Assembly: GCF_001424565.1 (NCBI RefSeq)
Contig: NZ_LMOL01000045.1
Span: forward strand, 183,463-247,462
From: Arthrobacter sp. Leaf141
GTDB lineage: Bacteria; Actinomycetota; Actinomycetes; Actinomycetales; Micrococcaceae
Direction: 5' to 3'
Length of the DNA stretch: 64,000 bases
The notes below the pieces were generated by a model. That model had not been told where the DNA came from and searched no databases. It worked only from the letters and a program-made list of their open reading frames with translations. The translations under genes and the position numbers were made by a program. This document shows positions 51,255 to 60,228 of this stretch, piece by piece (within the stretch, counting starts at the first letter, position 1; every line of letters begins with the position of its first letter).

Positions 51255-52628
51255 ATGACCGTTCACGAATCAGTCCTCGACGCCATCGGCGGCACACCGC
51301 TGCTCCGCCTCCGCAGGCTCGGCGCCGGCCTCAGCCCGCGGATCTACGCGAAGCTCGAGTTCCAGAACATCGGCGGCAGCGTCAAGGACCGGGCAGCGTT
51401 GTCGATGGTCAGGGCTGCCGAAACTGCCGGACACCTGCGGCCGGGAGGCACAGTGGTGGAGGGGACCAGCGGCAACACCGGCATCGGGCTGAGCCTGGTG
51501 GCGGCGCAACTGGGCTACCGGTCGGTGATTTTCGCACCGACGGCCACGGCGGCGGAAAAGATCAGCCTGCTCCGGGCATACGGTGCCGAGGTCCACCTGG
51601 TGGCTGATTTTGTGCCGCGCGGACACCCGGACCACCTGGCCAGCCGCGCCGCGGACTTCGCTGCCGCCACCCCGGGAGCCTGGTTGGCGCAGCAGTACGA
51701 CAATCCTGCCAACCCGGCAGCGCACCGGGAATCCACCGGGCCGGAAATCTGGGCGGACACCAAAGGCACTGTTACCCATTTGGTGTCCAGCGTGGGAACC
51801 GGCGGCACACTGTCCGGAACGGGTGGACACCTCAAGGAGGCCAGCAGCGGCCGGATCCGGGTGGTGGCCGCGGATCCGGAGCACTCCCGCTACGCCGGTG
51901 GCGACGGCGCCCTCAAGTATGTGGAAGGTGCCGGCCACGCGCTGCACCCGGATTCCACGGAAGACATCTGGCCCGAAGCGTTTGATACTTCGGTGGTGGA
52001 CCAGTACGTTCGGGTCAGCGACCGGGAAGCCATCTTCACCGCCCGCCGCGCCGCCCGGGAGGAAGGGCTCCTGACGGGGGCAACCGGCGGCCTGGCCCTG
52101 GCCGCAGCGCTCCGGCTGGCCGGGACCCTCGATGCGGATGACACCATCGTGGTGGTCCTGCCCGATTCCGGCCGGAACTACCTTTCGACCTGCTTCGACG
52201 ACGGCTGGCTCACCCGGCTGGGCTTCCTTGAACCACCGGACCCGGCAGGAACGGTCCGGAGCCTTCTGGCGGGCCGCGAACCGGCCGGCGTGCCCATCCT
52301 CCCGGCCTCGCTGACAGCTGGCGAAGCCATCGCGGCGGCAGCGGCACTGGGCCTGGAACCCACGGCGCCGGTGTTCCTGGCCCTGGACCGGGGAACCCGG
52401 CACGGCACAGTGCATCCCCGCGAGGTCCGTGCCGTGGTCACGCCGGAGTCCCTCCGGCAACTGGCTGCCGGCTCCGGCAGCCCGGAAGACGCCGCCTTGG
52501 CTGGAGTGGCGTACCAGGCCCTGGGTGCCGGGGAGCCGGCGCCGGGGCGCCGGCCGGACGCAGCGCCGGGTTTCCTCGCGGTCCTGGTGGATGGCCGGAT
52601 CGCCGCCGCGGCGCTGCGTCCGGCTTGA
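51255..52628 (+). CDS. Cystathionine beta-synthase-like PLP enzyme with C-terminal regulatory-like tail
   Basis: 457 residues. Fold type II PLP core: GGSVKDRAA with the Schiff-base Lys44, phosphate-binding GTSGNTG at 70-76, and VSSVGTGGTLSGTGGHLKE. Core similar to cysteine synthase and cystathionine beta-synthase. After residue 330 comes a tail (SLTAGEAIAAAAALGLEPTAP...GFLAVLVDGRIAAAAL) resembling a decayed CBS-domain pair. It probably joins homocysteine or O-acetylserine with another partner; which is unclear. Own putative leaderless promoter. Confidence 0.88.
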   Translation: MTVHESVLDAIGGTPLLRLRRLGAGLSPRIYAKLEFQNIGGSVKDRAALSMVRAAETAGHLRPGGTVVEGTSGNTGIGLSLVAAQLGYRSVIFAPTATAAEKISLLRAYGAEVHLVADFVPRGHPDHLASRAADFAAATPGAWLAQQYDNPANPAAHRESTGPEIWADTKGTVTHLVSSVGTGGTLSGTGGHLKEASSGRIRVVAADPEHSRYAGGDGALKYVEGAGHALHPDSTEDIWPEAFDTSVVDQYVRVSDREAIFTARRAAREEGLLTGATGGLALAAALRLAGTLDADDTIVVVLPDSGRNYLSTCFDDGWLTRLGFLEPPDPAGTVRSLLAGREPAGVPILPASLTAGEAIAAAAALGLEPTAPVFLALDRGTRHGTVHPREVRAVVTPESLRQLAAGSGSPEDAALAGVAYQALGAGEPAPGRRPDAAPGFLAVLVDGRIAAAALRPA

Positions 52629-52653
52629 AGTCAAGCCAGGCCAGGTCTCGTCA

Positions 52654-52700
52654 GCTTGTCCGCAAAGCCCAGGCTTTAGGTCCCTGAGCTGCGGACAAGC
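52654..52700. terminator. Bidirectional nested hairpin at overlapping 3' ends
   Basis: Outer stem GCTTGTCCGCA (52654-52664) with TGCGGACAAGC (52690-52700); inner stem AAAGCC/GGCTTT at 52664-52677. It starts 26 bases past the PLP-enzyme stop and overlaps the last codons and stop of the convergent gene. Confidence 0.65.
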
Positions 52701-53110
52701 TTAGGAACTGCGCTGGATGCGGCCTTGAGCCGGTAATGGAACACCATGCCGTTTTCGTCCTCGTGCCGGGCACTGATCCCCGCCACGACCAGGGCGGGGG
52801 CTGCCACAGCGTCCGCCCAGGCGTGCGCCTCATCCCAGAACACATCCAGGGGCCACCGCTGGTAGTCCAGCAGCAGCGAAACGGACAGGGTCAGCACGGG
52901 CGGACCGGCCGCCGGTTTGGTTCCGAAACCCACAATGGTGACGGATGAACCCTCCGTCAGGAGGGCGGGCCTGCGCTGCAGCGCCGTAACGGCACTCTCC
53001 AGGCCGCCGCTGTACATGTCCTCCCGGGCCAGGGCGGCAAGCTGGGACCGGAAGGTTGCCAGTTCGCCGCCGCACAGCCTGGTGATCCGGTGGGTGAGGG
53101 TGCCGGCCAT
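52676..53110 (-). CDS. Unknown protein
   Basis: 144 residues from the ATG at 53110, with AAGGAGACCGG upstream. The sequence looks real (LTHRITRLCGGELATFRSQLAAL, VTIVGFGTKPAAGPPVLTLSVSLLLDYQRWPLDVFWDE) but I recognise no family. No signal peptide or membrane helix. It ends inside the hairpin shared with the preceding gene. The 258 bases between this start and the GNAT gene at 53369 form a divergent region with no other coding frame I trust. Confidence 0.65.
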   Translation of the reverse strand: MAGTLTHRITRLCGGELATFRSQLAALAREDMYSGGLESAVTALQRRPALLTEGSSVTIVGFGTKPAAGPPVLTLSVSLLLDYQRWPLDVFWDEAHAWADAVAAPALVVAGISARHEDENGMVFHYRLKAASSAVPKLVRSSGT

Positions 53111-53368
53111 CCGGTCTCCTTGTTCATTGCGGGGCCGACGGCGGCCCGGGGCCTTTTCCAACCAGCCAACCACCGGGCAGGAGGCTTTCCAACACGGACG
53201 CAACCCGCCGACGCGCGGCGCAACAGATGTCCTCCCGTTTCCTTGGATGACAAGGCGCGACGCCCCGTTGCGGCCCGGGATGACCACGGGCTGCCGGCAT
53301 GCTTAGCCTGTCGGTCAGGGAACCCGCGCAGCCGGTGCGGGGCCGGCCGAACACGAGAGGGCGCCACC

Positions 53369-53905
53369 ATGACCGCCACCGCCACCACGTCCACTGAGCC
53401 GCTGATCGTCAGGCGGGCCCGCGAATCCGAGTACGCAGCGGTGGGTGAGCTGACCTACCGCGGGTTCGGCCACCACCTGCCGGCGGCGGACCAGCCGGAC
53501 AGCGAGCGCCTGAACCTGCTGGTGGATGCGGAGGCACGCGCAGATGCGGGCACCCTGCTGGTCGCCGAGGACGTGCGGACGGGAAAGCTGGTGGGCACCA
53601 TCACGGTACTGCTGCACGGATCACCGCTGGCCCGACAGGCTGAACCAGGGGAGGCGGAGGTTCGACTGCTCGCGGTCCTGCCGGAGGCACGGCGCCAGGG
53701 TCTGGGCCGGCTCCTGCTGGAACACTCGGTGCAGCTCGCAGCCCGGAACGGCGCCCGCGGCGTGGTCCTGGACACCGGCGTGGACAACCTGGGCTCCCAG
53801 GAGCTCTACCGGCAGTTCGGCTTCATCCGCCGGCCGGACCGGGAAAAGCCCCGGCCCGCGCCCAAGGTGCAACTGGTGGTCTACACGCTGGACCTGGCCG
53901 GCTGA
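53369..53905 (+). CDS. GNAT family N-acetyltransferase
   Basis: 178 residues. GNAT fold: VRRARESEYAAVGELTYRGF, VRLLAVLPEARRQGLGRLLLEHSV with the acetyl-CoA loop RRQGLG, and NLGSQELYRQFGFIRR. Substrate unknown; a small-molecule or protein amine. A GAGAGGG lies upstream of the ATG. It converges with serS, with only 10 bases between stop codons. Confidence 0.88.
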   Translation: MTATATTSTEPLIVRRARESEYAAVGELTYRGFGHHLPAADQPDSERLNLLVDAEARADAGTLLVAEDVRTGKLVGTITVLLHGSPLARQAEPGEAEVRLLAVLPEARRQGLGRLLLEHSVQLAARNGARGVVLDTGVDNLGSQELYRQFGFIRRPDREKPRPAPKVQLVVYTLDLAG

Positions 53906-53915
53906 CCGCACCTGG

Positions 53916-55196
53916 CTACAGGACGGGCAGTACTTCCAGCCCACCCAGGTACTTCTGCAGCGCCTTGGGGACGTTGACGGAGCCGTCCGGGTTCTGGTGG
54001 TGCTCCAGGATGGCCACGATCCAGCGGGTGGTGGCCAGGGTTCCGTTCAGGGTGGCGACAGCCCTGGTGCCCTTGGCCACGCCGGCGTCGTTGACGGTGC
54101 GTTCGCGGATGTTGAGGCGGCGGGCCTGGAACGTGGTGCAGTTCGAGGTGGAGGTGAGCTCCCGGTAGGCGCCCTGGGTGGGAACCCAGGCCTCGCAGTC
54201 GAATTTCCGGGCCGCGGACATGCCCAGGTCACCGGCTGCGGTGTCGATGACGCGGTAGGGCAGCTCGCACTTGGCCAGCATCTCCTCTTCCCAGGCCAGC
54301 AGCCGCAGGTGCTCGGCAGCGGCTTCCTCAACGGTGGTGTAGATAAACATCTCCACCTTGTTGAACTGGTGCACCCGGATGATGCCGCGGGTGTCCTTGC
54401 CGTGCGAGCCCGCCTCACGGCGGTAGCAGGAACTCTGCCCGGCGAACCGGATGGGCCCGGCGCTGAAGTCAAGGATTTCGTCCGCGTGGTAGCCGGCCAG
54501 GGCCACCTCGGAGGTGCCCACAAGGTAAAGGTCGTCTTCGGCGAGACGGTAGATCTCGGCGTCGTGCTTGACGTCGAAGCCGGTGCCCTGCATGGTTTCG
54601 GGGCGCACCAGGGTGGGCGTGATCATAGGGACAAAACCGGCGTCGATGGCCTGTTCCATGGCCATCTGCAGCAGTGCCATTTCCAGCCGGGCGCCCACGC
54701 CGCGGAGGAAGTAGAACCTGGAGCCGGACACTTTGGCGCCGCGCTCCATGTCGATGGCGCCAATCAGCTCGCCGATTTCCAGATGGTCGCGGGGTTCGAA
54801 GCCGGCGAATTCCCGCGGCTCGCCCACTGTCTTGACCACCACGAAGTCGTCCTCGCCGCCTTCGGGGACGCCGTCTTCAATAACGTTGGGGACGGCGCGG
54901 AGCAGTTCCTCCTGCTTGGCCTGCGCGGCGTCGGCTTCCGCCGAGGCTGCCTTGACCGAGTTGGCCAGCTCGCGGACCTCGGCAAGCAGCGCCTGCTTTT
55001 CCTCACCCTTGGCCTGCGCCACCTTCTTGCCGAACACGTTCTGCTCGGCGCGGAGGTTTTCGTAGCGGATCAGCGCAGCCCTGCGGTCCGAATCCGCGGC
55101 GATGATCGCGTCCACCACTGATTCGTCGGCGCCGCGGGCGCGCTGGCTGGCACGGAACTTGTCCGGGTTTTCGCTGAGGTCTTTTACGTCGATCAC
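53916..55196 (-). CDS. serS: Serine--tRNA ligase
   Basis: 426 residues from the GTG at 55196. N-terminal coiled-coil tRNA-binding arm (about 30-105, AKGEEKQALLAEVRELANS), then the class II core: motif 2 near CYRREAGSHGKDTRGIIRVHQFNKVEMF and motif 3 near LNGTLATTRWIVAILEHHQN. It charges tRNA-Ser and Sec-tRNA. TACCCT lies exactly six bases before this GTG, supporting it over an upstream ATG. Next to a DAG-kinase-family gene. Confidence 0.95.
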   Translation of the reverse strand: MIDVKDLSENPDKFRASQRARGADESVVDAIIAADSDRRAALIRYENLRAEQNVFGKKVAQAKGEEKQALLAEVRELANSVKAASAEADAAQAKQEELLRAVPNVIEDGVPEGGEDDFVVVKTVGEPREFAGFEPRDHLEIGELIGAIDMERGAKVSGSRFYFLRGVGARLEMALLQMAMEQAIDAGFVPMITPTLVRPETMQGTGFDVKHDAEIYRLAEDDLYLVGTSEVALAGYHADEILDFSAGPIRFAGQSSCYRREAGSHGKDTRGIIRVHQFNKVEMFIYTTVEEAAAEHLRLLAWEEEMLAKCELPYRVIDTAAGDLGMSAARKFDCEAWVPTQGAYRELTSTSNCTTFQARRLNIRERTVNDAGVAKGTRAVATLNGTLATTRWIVAILEHHQNPDGSVNVPKALQKYLGGLEVLPVL

Positions 55197-55202
55197 TCCC
55201 CA

Positions 55203-55208
55203 AGGGTA
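55203..55208 (-). promoter_or_regulatory. Putative -10 hexamer of a leaderless serS transcript (TACCCT)
   Basis: On the minus strand TACCCT lies exactly six bases before the serS GTG (55196). Confidence 0.45.
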
Positions 55209-55270
55209 TCCAATCCAGCGCACGACGGCGGGCAGCCGGGGCGGGCGCGCGGGTGCGGCGCCCGCCGGGC

Positions 55271-55276
55271 TACTGT
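55271..55276 (+). promoter_or_regulatory. Putative -10 hexamer for the DAG-kinase-family gene (TACTGT)
   Basis: TACTGT lies nine bases before the ATG at 55286, close enough for a leaderless or very short leader. Confidence 0.35.
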
Positions 55277-55285
55277 TGAAGCACC

Positions 55286-56350
55286 ATGAGCGACTGGATC
55301 CTGTACCTTCTGAGCGCGGCGGCGCTGGCCTTCGCCGTCTCCAGCTGGTGGGGGGTGCGGCGGCTCAAGGCCCTGCACATCCGCAGCGCCGTGGGCGGCG
55401 ACGCGCACGAGTCCGGGCTGGCCCGGCAGCGCGTGGCAGTGATCCTGAACCCCATCAAAGCCCGCGCCGGCGAGGCCAGGGCCACCATCCAGCGCGCCTG
55501 CCTGTCCGCCGGCTGGGACGAGCCGGTGTTCTTCGAGACCACCGCCGAGGATCCGGGGTATTCCCAGGTGAAGGCGGCCCTGGCCGGCAGCCCGGACGTG
55601 GTCCTGGTGGGCGGCGGCGACGGCACCGTGCGGGTTGCCGCCGAATCGCTGGCGCACAGCGGCGTGGCCATGGGCCTGATCCCGCTGGGAACCGGCAACC
55701 TCCTGGCCCGGAACGTGGACCTTGATGTCCACGACCTGCACAGCAACGTCCACACGGCCCTGTTTGGCCGGCAACGCTACATCGATACCGCCCGGATGGG
55801 GATCGAGAACTCACGGACCGGGCATTCCTCGGAGCACGTGTTCCTGGTGATCGCCGGAATCGGCGTGGACGCCGAAGTCCTGGCCGACACCAACGACGGC
55901 CTCAAAAAAGCGGTGGGCTGGCTGGCGTACACGGAAGCAGGGGTGCGCCACCTGCCGGGCCGGCGCAAGAAGGTTTCCATATCACTGGACGGCAACCCGG
56001 AACAGGTCCGGAACATCCGCAGCGTGCTGTTCGCCAACTGCGGCCTGGTTCCCGGCGGCATCGACTTCATCCCGCAGGCCATGATCGACGACGGGATGCT
56101 GGACGTGGTGGTGATGAGCCCCCGCAGCGCCCTGGGCTGGCTGCTGATGTACCTGAAGGTCATCTTCAAGCACAGCGGCAAGCTGCCCATCATGACTGTG
56201 TACCGGTCCGGCCGGATTGTCATTAAATGCCCCGAGCCCATGCCCACGCAGCTGGATGGGGACACGTCCGGGCTTGCCACCCGGCTCACTGTCCAGGTCA
56301 AACCGCAGTCCCTGCTGGTCCGGGTGAAAGGGCCCGCGGCGGGGCACTGA
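55286..56350 (+). CDS. Diacylglycerol kinase family lipid kinase (YegS-like)
   Basis: 354 residues. An N-terminal hydrophobic segment (DWILYLLSAAALAFAVSSW) anchors it. The catalytic domain starts VILNPIKARAGEA; the nucleotide loop GGGDGTVRVAAESL is at 109-114 and GLIPLGTGNLLARN follows. It probably phosphorylates diacylglycerol or another lipid. Divergent from serS, an order common in Arthrobacter and relatives. Short leader or leaderless. Confidence 0.9.
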   Translation: MSDWILYLLSAAALAFAVSSWWGVRRLKALHIRSAVGGDAHESGLARQRVAVILNPIKARAGEARATIQRACLSAGWDEPVFFETTAEDPGYSQVKAALAGSPDVVLVGGGDGTVRVAAESLAHSGVAMGLIPLGTGNLLARNVDLDVHDLHSNVHTALFGRQRYIDTARMGIENSRTGHSSEHVFLVIAGIGVDAEVLADTNDGLKKAVGWLAYTEAGVRHLPGRRKKVSISLDGNPEQVRNIRSVLFANCGLVPGGIDFIPQAMIDDGMLDVVVMSPRSALGWLLMYLKVIFKHSGKLPIMTVYRSGRIVIKCPEPMPTQLDGDTSGLATRLTVQVKPQSLLVRVKGPAAGH

Positions 56351-56393
56351 ACCGGCACCTGCCGGAATGCGGCGGACCTGCAACGTGCGGGCG

Positions 56394-56588
56394 TCAGTCC
56401 CCTGCGGCCTCTGCGGCGGCTTTCGCGGCAGCCCTGGCCTCGGACTGCTCACGGATCATCGCCTGTTCCTCTTCAAAGCGCAGGCGGTCGGCGCGGTCGG
56501 CATCGTCTCCGTCCCAGTCCTGGTTGTCGGCTGCAGGCTTGGGGTTCACAATCATTCCCTGGCCGTCATCGGTGCTGTTCGCAGTCAT
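56394..56588 (-). CDS. 64-residue acidic, helix-rich protein of unknown function
   Basis: Starts MTANSTDDGQGMIVNPKPA; the second half (ADRLRFEEEQAMIREQSEARAAAKAAAEA) is one long charged helix, possibly a coiled coil. GGGAG precedes the ATG. The compositional pattern and start signal make it a likely real gene, but no family is known to me. It lies between the DAG-kinase-family gene and pheA. Confidence 0.65.
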   Translation of the reverse strand: MTANSTDDGQGMIVNPKPAADNQDWDGDDADRADRLRFEEEQAMIREQSEARAAAKAAAEAAGD

Positions 56589-56681
56589 GACCCGCTCCCT
56601 TCATTCGGGGCCATTCCCCGGTGGATCAAGCAAGCTTACGCACGGCCGGAGCCCTAAGGAAGTACTCGGAACGGTATTCAC

Positions 56682-57659
56682 CTACGCTGTGGGCGAAGTG
56701 GTGGAACCGCTTTCCGGTCCTGTTGATGCCGGTTGGAGAATGCCTTGGACCCAGGCCTGCGCAGCGCCGAAGGCGTCATCGGACGTGTGCGGCTCCACCA
56801 CCGCAGCCTGTCCGTCGGCCCGGGGGTAGGAGCCCAGGAACCGGGTGGCGGGGCTGATGCGGTGCAGCCCGGCCAACGCATCCGCCATGCGGGCGTCGGC
56901 GGCGTGCCCGTCCGCGTCGATACTGAAAAAGTAGTGCCCAAGGTACTGTCCGGTGGGCCTGGATTCGATCCGGCTCAGGTTCACGCCCCGGGTGGCGAAC
57001 TGGTCCAGGATCTCCATCAAGGCACCCGGCCGGTCCGCGGGCAGCGGCACCACCACGGTGGTTTTGTCGGCGCCTGACGGGGGCGGCAGGGCGCCGGGCC
57101 TGCCCACCAGGATAAAGCGGGTCACGGCCGCGGGATTATCGCCGATGTCAGTGGCGAGCACCTCGAGGCCGGGCTGTGCCTGCGCCACCAGCGGTGAGCA
57201 GATGGCAGCGTGGTAGGGGCAGTCTGCCACCAGCAGACCGACGGCGGCTGCTGCCGTTGAGGATGCCGGGACATATTCTGCTTCCGGAATATTCCGCTCC
57301 AGCCAGCCACGGCACTGCGCCCAGGCGTGGCCGTGGGTGGCCACGCTGCGGATGCCCGCCATTGGTGTGCCGGAACGGACGGCCAGCACAAAGCTGATGG
57401 GCACCAGGACTTCACGGAGGATGCGAAGTTCCGCACCGCCGGCGATCGCGTCCAGGGTTGCGGTGACGCCGCCCTCGACGGAGTTTTCGATGGGCACCAT
57501 GGCCGCGTCCGCCGTGCCCCGGCGGACCAGGTCCAGGGCAGCGTTGACGTTCGAGGCGGGGATCCGGGTGGCCCCGGCCGCATCCGGCACCTGCAGGAGG
57601 GCCGCTTCGGTGAACGTCCCCTCAGGTCCCAGGAACGTGTACGTGACGGGTGGCGGCAT
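56682..57659 (-). CDS. pheA: Prephenate dehydratase
   Basis: 325 residues. Monofunctional prephenate dehydratase: TFLGPEGTFTEAALL at the start, VPIENSVEGGVTATLD with catalytic Ser/Thr region, and TRFILVGRP. A C-terminal ACT domain with GALMEILDQFATRGVNLSRIESRPTG binds phenylalanine for feedback. It makes phenylpyruvate for phenylalanine. The tail is short and variable. GAAGGGC precedes the ATG; the upstream rhodanese gene ends 60 bases before. Confidence 0.95.
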   Translation of the reverse strand: MPPPVTYTFLGPEGTFTEAALLQVPDAAGATRIPASNVNAALDLVRRGTADAAMVPIENSVEGGVTATLDAIAGGAELRILREVLVPISFVLAVRSGTPMAGIRSVATHGHAWAQCRGWLERNIPEAEYVPASSTAAAAVGLLVADCPYHAAICSPLVAQAQPGLEVLATDIGDNPAAVTRFILVGRPGALPPPSGADKTTVVVPLPADRPGALMEILDQFATRGVNLSRIESRPTGQYLGHYFFSIDADGHAADARMADALAGLHRISPATRFLGSYPRADGQAAVVEPHTSDDAFGAAQAWVQGILQPASTGPESGSTTSPTA

Positions 57660-57719
57660 GGTGATGCCCTTCGGCTGGTGGTTGGTTGCTGCCCGGACGC
57701 GGGCCGGAGGGCCGGGGGC

Positions 57720-58046
57720 TCAGAGCACCAGCGGCTTGAGCCCGTTGTCCGAGACCAGGGGCTTGCCGGCCTCCAGCCACTGGTCCATGCCGCCGGAAAC
57801 GTTCAAGGCGGAGTAGCCCTGTCCGGTCAGCCACTGGGCCGCCCGGAAGGAACGACCGCCGGTACGGCAGATGACGTAGAGATCCTCATCAGGGTCCAGT
57901 TCATCGAGGCGCGCGGGTAGCTGGTCCAGCGGAATGTGGCGGGCGCCGTCGGCGTGCCCGGCCACCCACTCGTAGTCTTCGCGGACGTCAAGGATTGCGG
58001 CGCCGGCGGGGACGTCATGGACGGGGACGGTGTCAAAGTCGCTCAT
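57720..58046 (-). CDS. Rhodanese-like domain protein
   Basis: 108 residues: AILDVREDYEWVAGHADGARHIPL, then the active loop YVICRTGGRSFRAAQWL with Cys60, and YSALNVSGGMDQWLEAGKP. A single-domain rhodanese, possibly a sulfur-transfer protein. GGA-type binding site before the ATG. Upstream of pheA, probably co-transcribed; no metabolic link is obvious. Confidence 0.92.
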   Translation of the reverse strand: MSDFDTVPVHDVPAGAAILDVREDYEWVAGHADGARHIPLDQLPARLDELDPDEDLYVICRTGGRSFRAAQWLTGQGYSALNVSGGMDQWLEAGKPLVSDNGLKPLVL

Positions 58047-58135
58047 TGGAAGTCCTGTCGTGGCAGATCGGAAGACACCATTAAGCCTAGTGCTTCCGGC
58101 GTCCGCCGGCCCCGTTGCCGGCCGCGATACGCTAC

Positions 58136-59638
58136 GTGAAACGCTTGGAGGATGCCATCACTGCAGTTCAGCCCGCCGGACCGGCCTTCTTCCGCGCCGC
58201 AAACAAGCCCGGGCAGCGGGACCCGGCAACCGTGGCTGAGCTGCACGAGCTGGGGGCCGTGGAACTGCGGGACCTGCTGCGCCGGGGTGCCGTCTCCGCG
58301 GGCGAGGCCGCGGCGCATTTCCTGGCCCGCATCGCTGACCGGAACCCGCTGCTGGGTTCATTTGTGACCGTCACCGGAGAGCAGGCCATGGCCGGCGCCC
58401 GGGAGGCCGACGCGCTCCATTCCCGCTCCAGCGCCGGGGATCTTCCGCTGCTCCACGGGATGCCGGTTGCGTTCAAGGACCTCACGGATGTGGCGGGGGT
58501 GGTGACCACCCACGGCAGCGCCGCCCTGGACCACAAACCGGCCCCGGCGGACGGGCAGCTGGTGGCCGTCCTCAAGGCCGCGGGCGTGGTGTCCCTGGGC
58601 AAAACGCAGGTTCCGGAGTTCGGACTGACGGCGTACAGCGAAAACCGGATCGCGCCGCCGTCGCGTAATCCGCACGCTCCCAGCAGGAGTTCCGGCGGTT
58701 CCTCCGGCGGCAGCGCAGCGGCTGTTGCCGCGGGCCTGCTTCCGGTGGCACCCGGGACGGACGGCGGCGGATCCGTCCGGATTCCCGCTGCTGCCTGCGG
58801 GTTGGTGGGACTGAAGCCGGGACGCGGCGCCGTGCCGGCCGCGGAATCCCAGGGCGATCCTGCCCGGCTGGTGGTGCCGGGCCCGCTGGCAAGGAGCGCC
58901 GCGGACGCCGCGCTCCTGATGGACGCCATGGTGCCCGGGGCGGGCTACCTGGCAGCACTGGGCCCGGACCCGCGGAAGCTGAGGATCGGCCTGACACTGG
59001 AGTCCCCGTGGGCCGGAACGTTCCCGTTCACCGTGGAGCAGGAGGCGCTGGACGCGCTCCACACCGGGGTGGAGCTGCTGGCCCGGGCCGGGCATGTGGT
59101 GGCCGAAGCCCCGGTCCGGTACGACAACCGCTACCCGGACGCCTTCACCACCGCCTGGACCGCAGGGGTGGGCAGCGCCCGGATCAGCCCCACCAGGGAG
59201 GCGCTGCTGGCCCCGCTGACCAGGACCTTCCGGCGGCGGGCCCAGCAGCGGAGCCCTGCCAAGCTGCAGGAAGCGCTGGCGTTCCTGCGCAGGTTCGAAC
59301 ATGACACGGTGGCCCAGTACGCCCAGTGGGACCTGATGCTGATGCCTGCACTTGCCCAGACACCCCGCCCGGTGGGCTGGTTCACGGGAACAGTCCACGG
59401 CGGCGACAGGTGGCCTGCGGCGCAGTGGCCCGGGGATGCCGACGGGGATTACCGGAAGCAATGCGAGTACGCGCCATGGTCCTCCATGGTGAACGTGTGC
59501 GGCCTGCCCGCCATCACCATTCCCGTGCACTGGACGGGCGGGGCACCCGGGCAGGGGCTGCCCATGGGCATCCAGCTGGTGGGGCCGGCCGGCTCAGAGT
59601 CGTTGCTGCTGCAGGTGGCGCATCAGATCGGATTCTGA
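58136..59638 (+). CDS. Amidase (amidase-signature family)
   Basis: 500 residues from the GTG at 58136. Signature region with the Ser-cisSer-Lys triad: MPVAFKDLTDVAGVVTTHGS (Lys) and RSSGGSSGGSAAAVAAGLLPVAPGTDGGGSVRIPA (both Ser). Hydrolyses an amide of unknown identity. The start is uncertain: a strong TTGGAGG lies inside the first codons, just before an in-frame ATC, and several later GTG codons are possible. A palindrome and LapA-like gene follow. Confidence 0.88.
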   Translation: MKRLEDAITAVQPAGPAFFRAANKPGQRDPATVAELHELGAVELRDLLRRGAVSAGEAAAHFLARIADRNPLLGSFVTVTGEQAMAGAREADALHSRSSAGDLPLLHGMPVAFKDLTDVAGVVTTHGSAALDHKPAPADGQLVAVLKAAGVVSLGKTQVPEFGLTAYSENRIAPPSRNPHAPSRSSGGSSGGSAAAVAAGLLPVAPGTDGGGSVRIPAAACGLVGLKPGRGAVPAAESQGDPARLVVPGPLARSAADAALLMDAMVPGAGYLAALGPDPRKLRIGLTLESPWAGTFPFTVEQEALDALHTGVELLARAGHVVAEAPVRYDNRYPDAFTTAWTAGVGSARISPTREALLAPLTRTFRRRAQQRSPAKLQEALAFLRRFEHDTVAQYAQWDLMLMPALAQTPRPVGWFTGTVHGGDRWPAAQWPGDADGDYRKQCEYAPWSSMVNVCGLPAITIPVHWTGGAPGQGLPMGIQLVGPAGSESLLLQVAHQIGF

Positions 59639-59750
59639 AAGCCCGTGGCGGGATCCGGCAGCCCGCCAACTCCGCCCTAACATGTGGAGAGCCGGTGGGA
59701 GCCTTCCCGGAGCAGTTGTTCCCGGCAGGCCCGCCAACTAAGGTTGCACC

Positions 59751-59764
59751 ATAAGCATGCTTAT
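59751..59764. promoter_or_regulatory. 14-bp perfect palindrome upstream of the LapA-like gene
   Basis: ATAAGCATGCTTAT, a perfect palindrome 17 bases before the ATG. Possibly a repressor operator or -10 region. The 143 bases between the amidase and this gene hold nothing else. Confidence 0.55.
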
Positions 59765-59781
59765 TAGTTAAGGGGAACAAT

Positions 59782-60228
59782 ATGAGTTCTGGACAGTACA
59801 CCCCCGGCACGGACGGCCAGCCGGATCCCGCCGGGCAGGTGCCGGCGGTTCCGGACCATGAGCCCGCAGCACCCGCGACCGAACCCCAGGCGGGCACCGC
59901 GGAGACCCGGAACCAGGACTCCCGCAGGCAGGATCCCCGGCAGCCAGCGACCCGGCCGGCGGAGGAGCCCAAGGTGACCCGCGCCGGCGTGGTGTGGGCC
60001 GCCGTCGTGGCCTCCCTGGTCCTGCTGATCCTCCTGATCATCTTTATCCTGCAGAACCAGGACCAGGTCCTGGTCCGGTACTTCGGCCTGGAGGGTCAGC
60101 TGCCACTGGGCATGGCCCTGTTCATCGCCAGCGTCACCGGCGGCGTGCTGGTGGCCGCGGCCGGCGGGGTCCGGATCCTGCAGCTCCGCGCCACGGCGCA
60201 CCGGACCAGGGCCGCGAACCGCCGCTGA
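59782..60228 (+). CDS. LapA-domain (DUF1049) membrane protein
   Basis: 148 residues. The first 65 are disordered, rich in Pro, Gln and Asp. Two membrane helices follow (about 71-93 and 106-130) with the DUF1049/LapA loop FILQNQDQVLVRYFGLEGQLPLGMALFIASVTGGVL and a basic end. Linked in other bacteria to lipopolysaccharide assembly or stress; role in Gram-positives unknown. AAGGGGA precedes the ATG. Confidence 0.88.
   Translation: MSSGQYTPGTDGQPDPAGQVPAVPDHEPAAPATEPQAGTAETRNQDSRRQDPRQPATRPAEEPKVTRAGVVWAAVVASLVLLILLIIFILQNQDQVLVRYFGLEGQLPLGMALFIASVTGGVLVAAAGGVRILQLRATAHRTRAANRR

Noticed and set aside
58152..58367. ATG preceded by GGAGG inside the amidase start region
   Set aside because: It is out of frame with the amidase and opens a short frame with no recognisable content.
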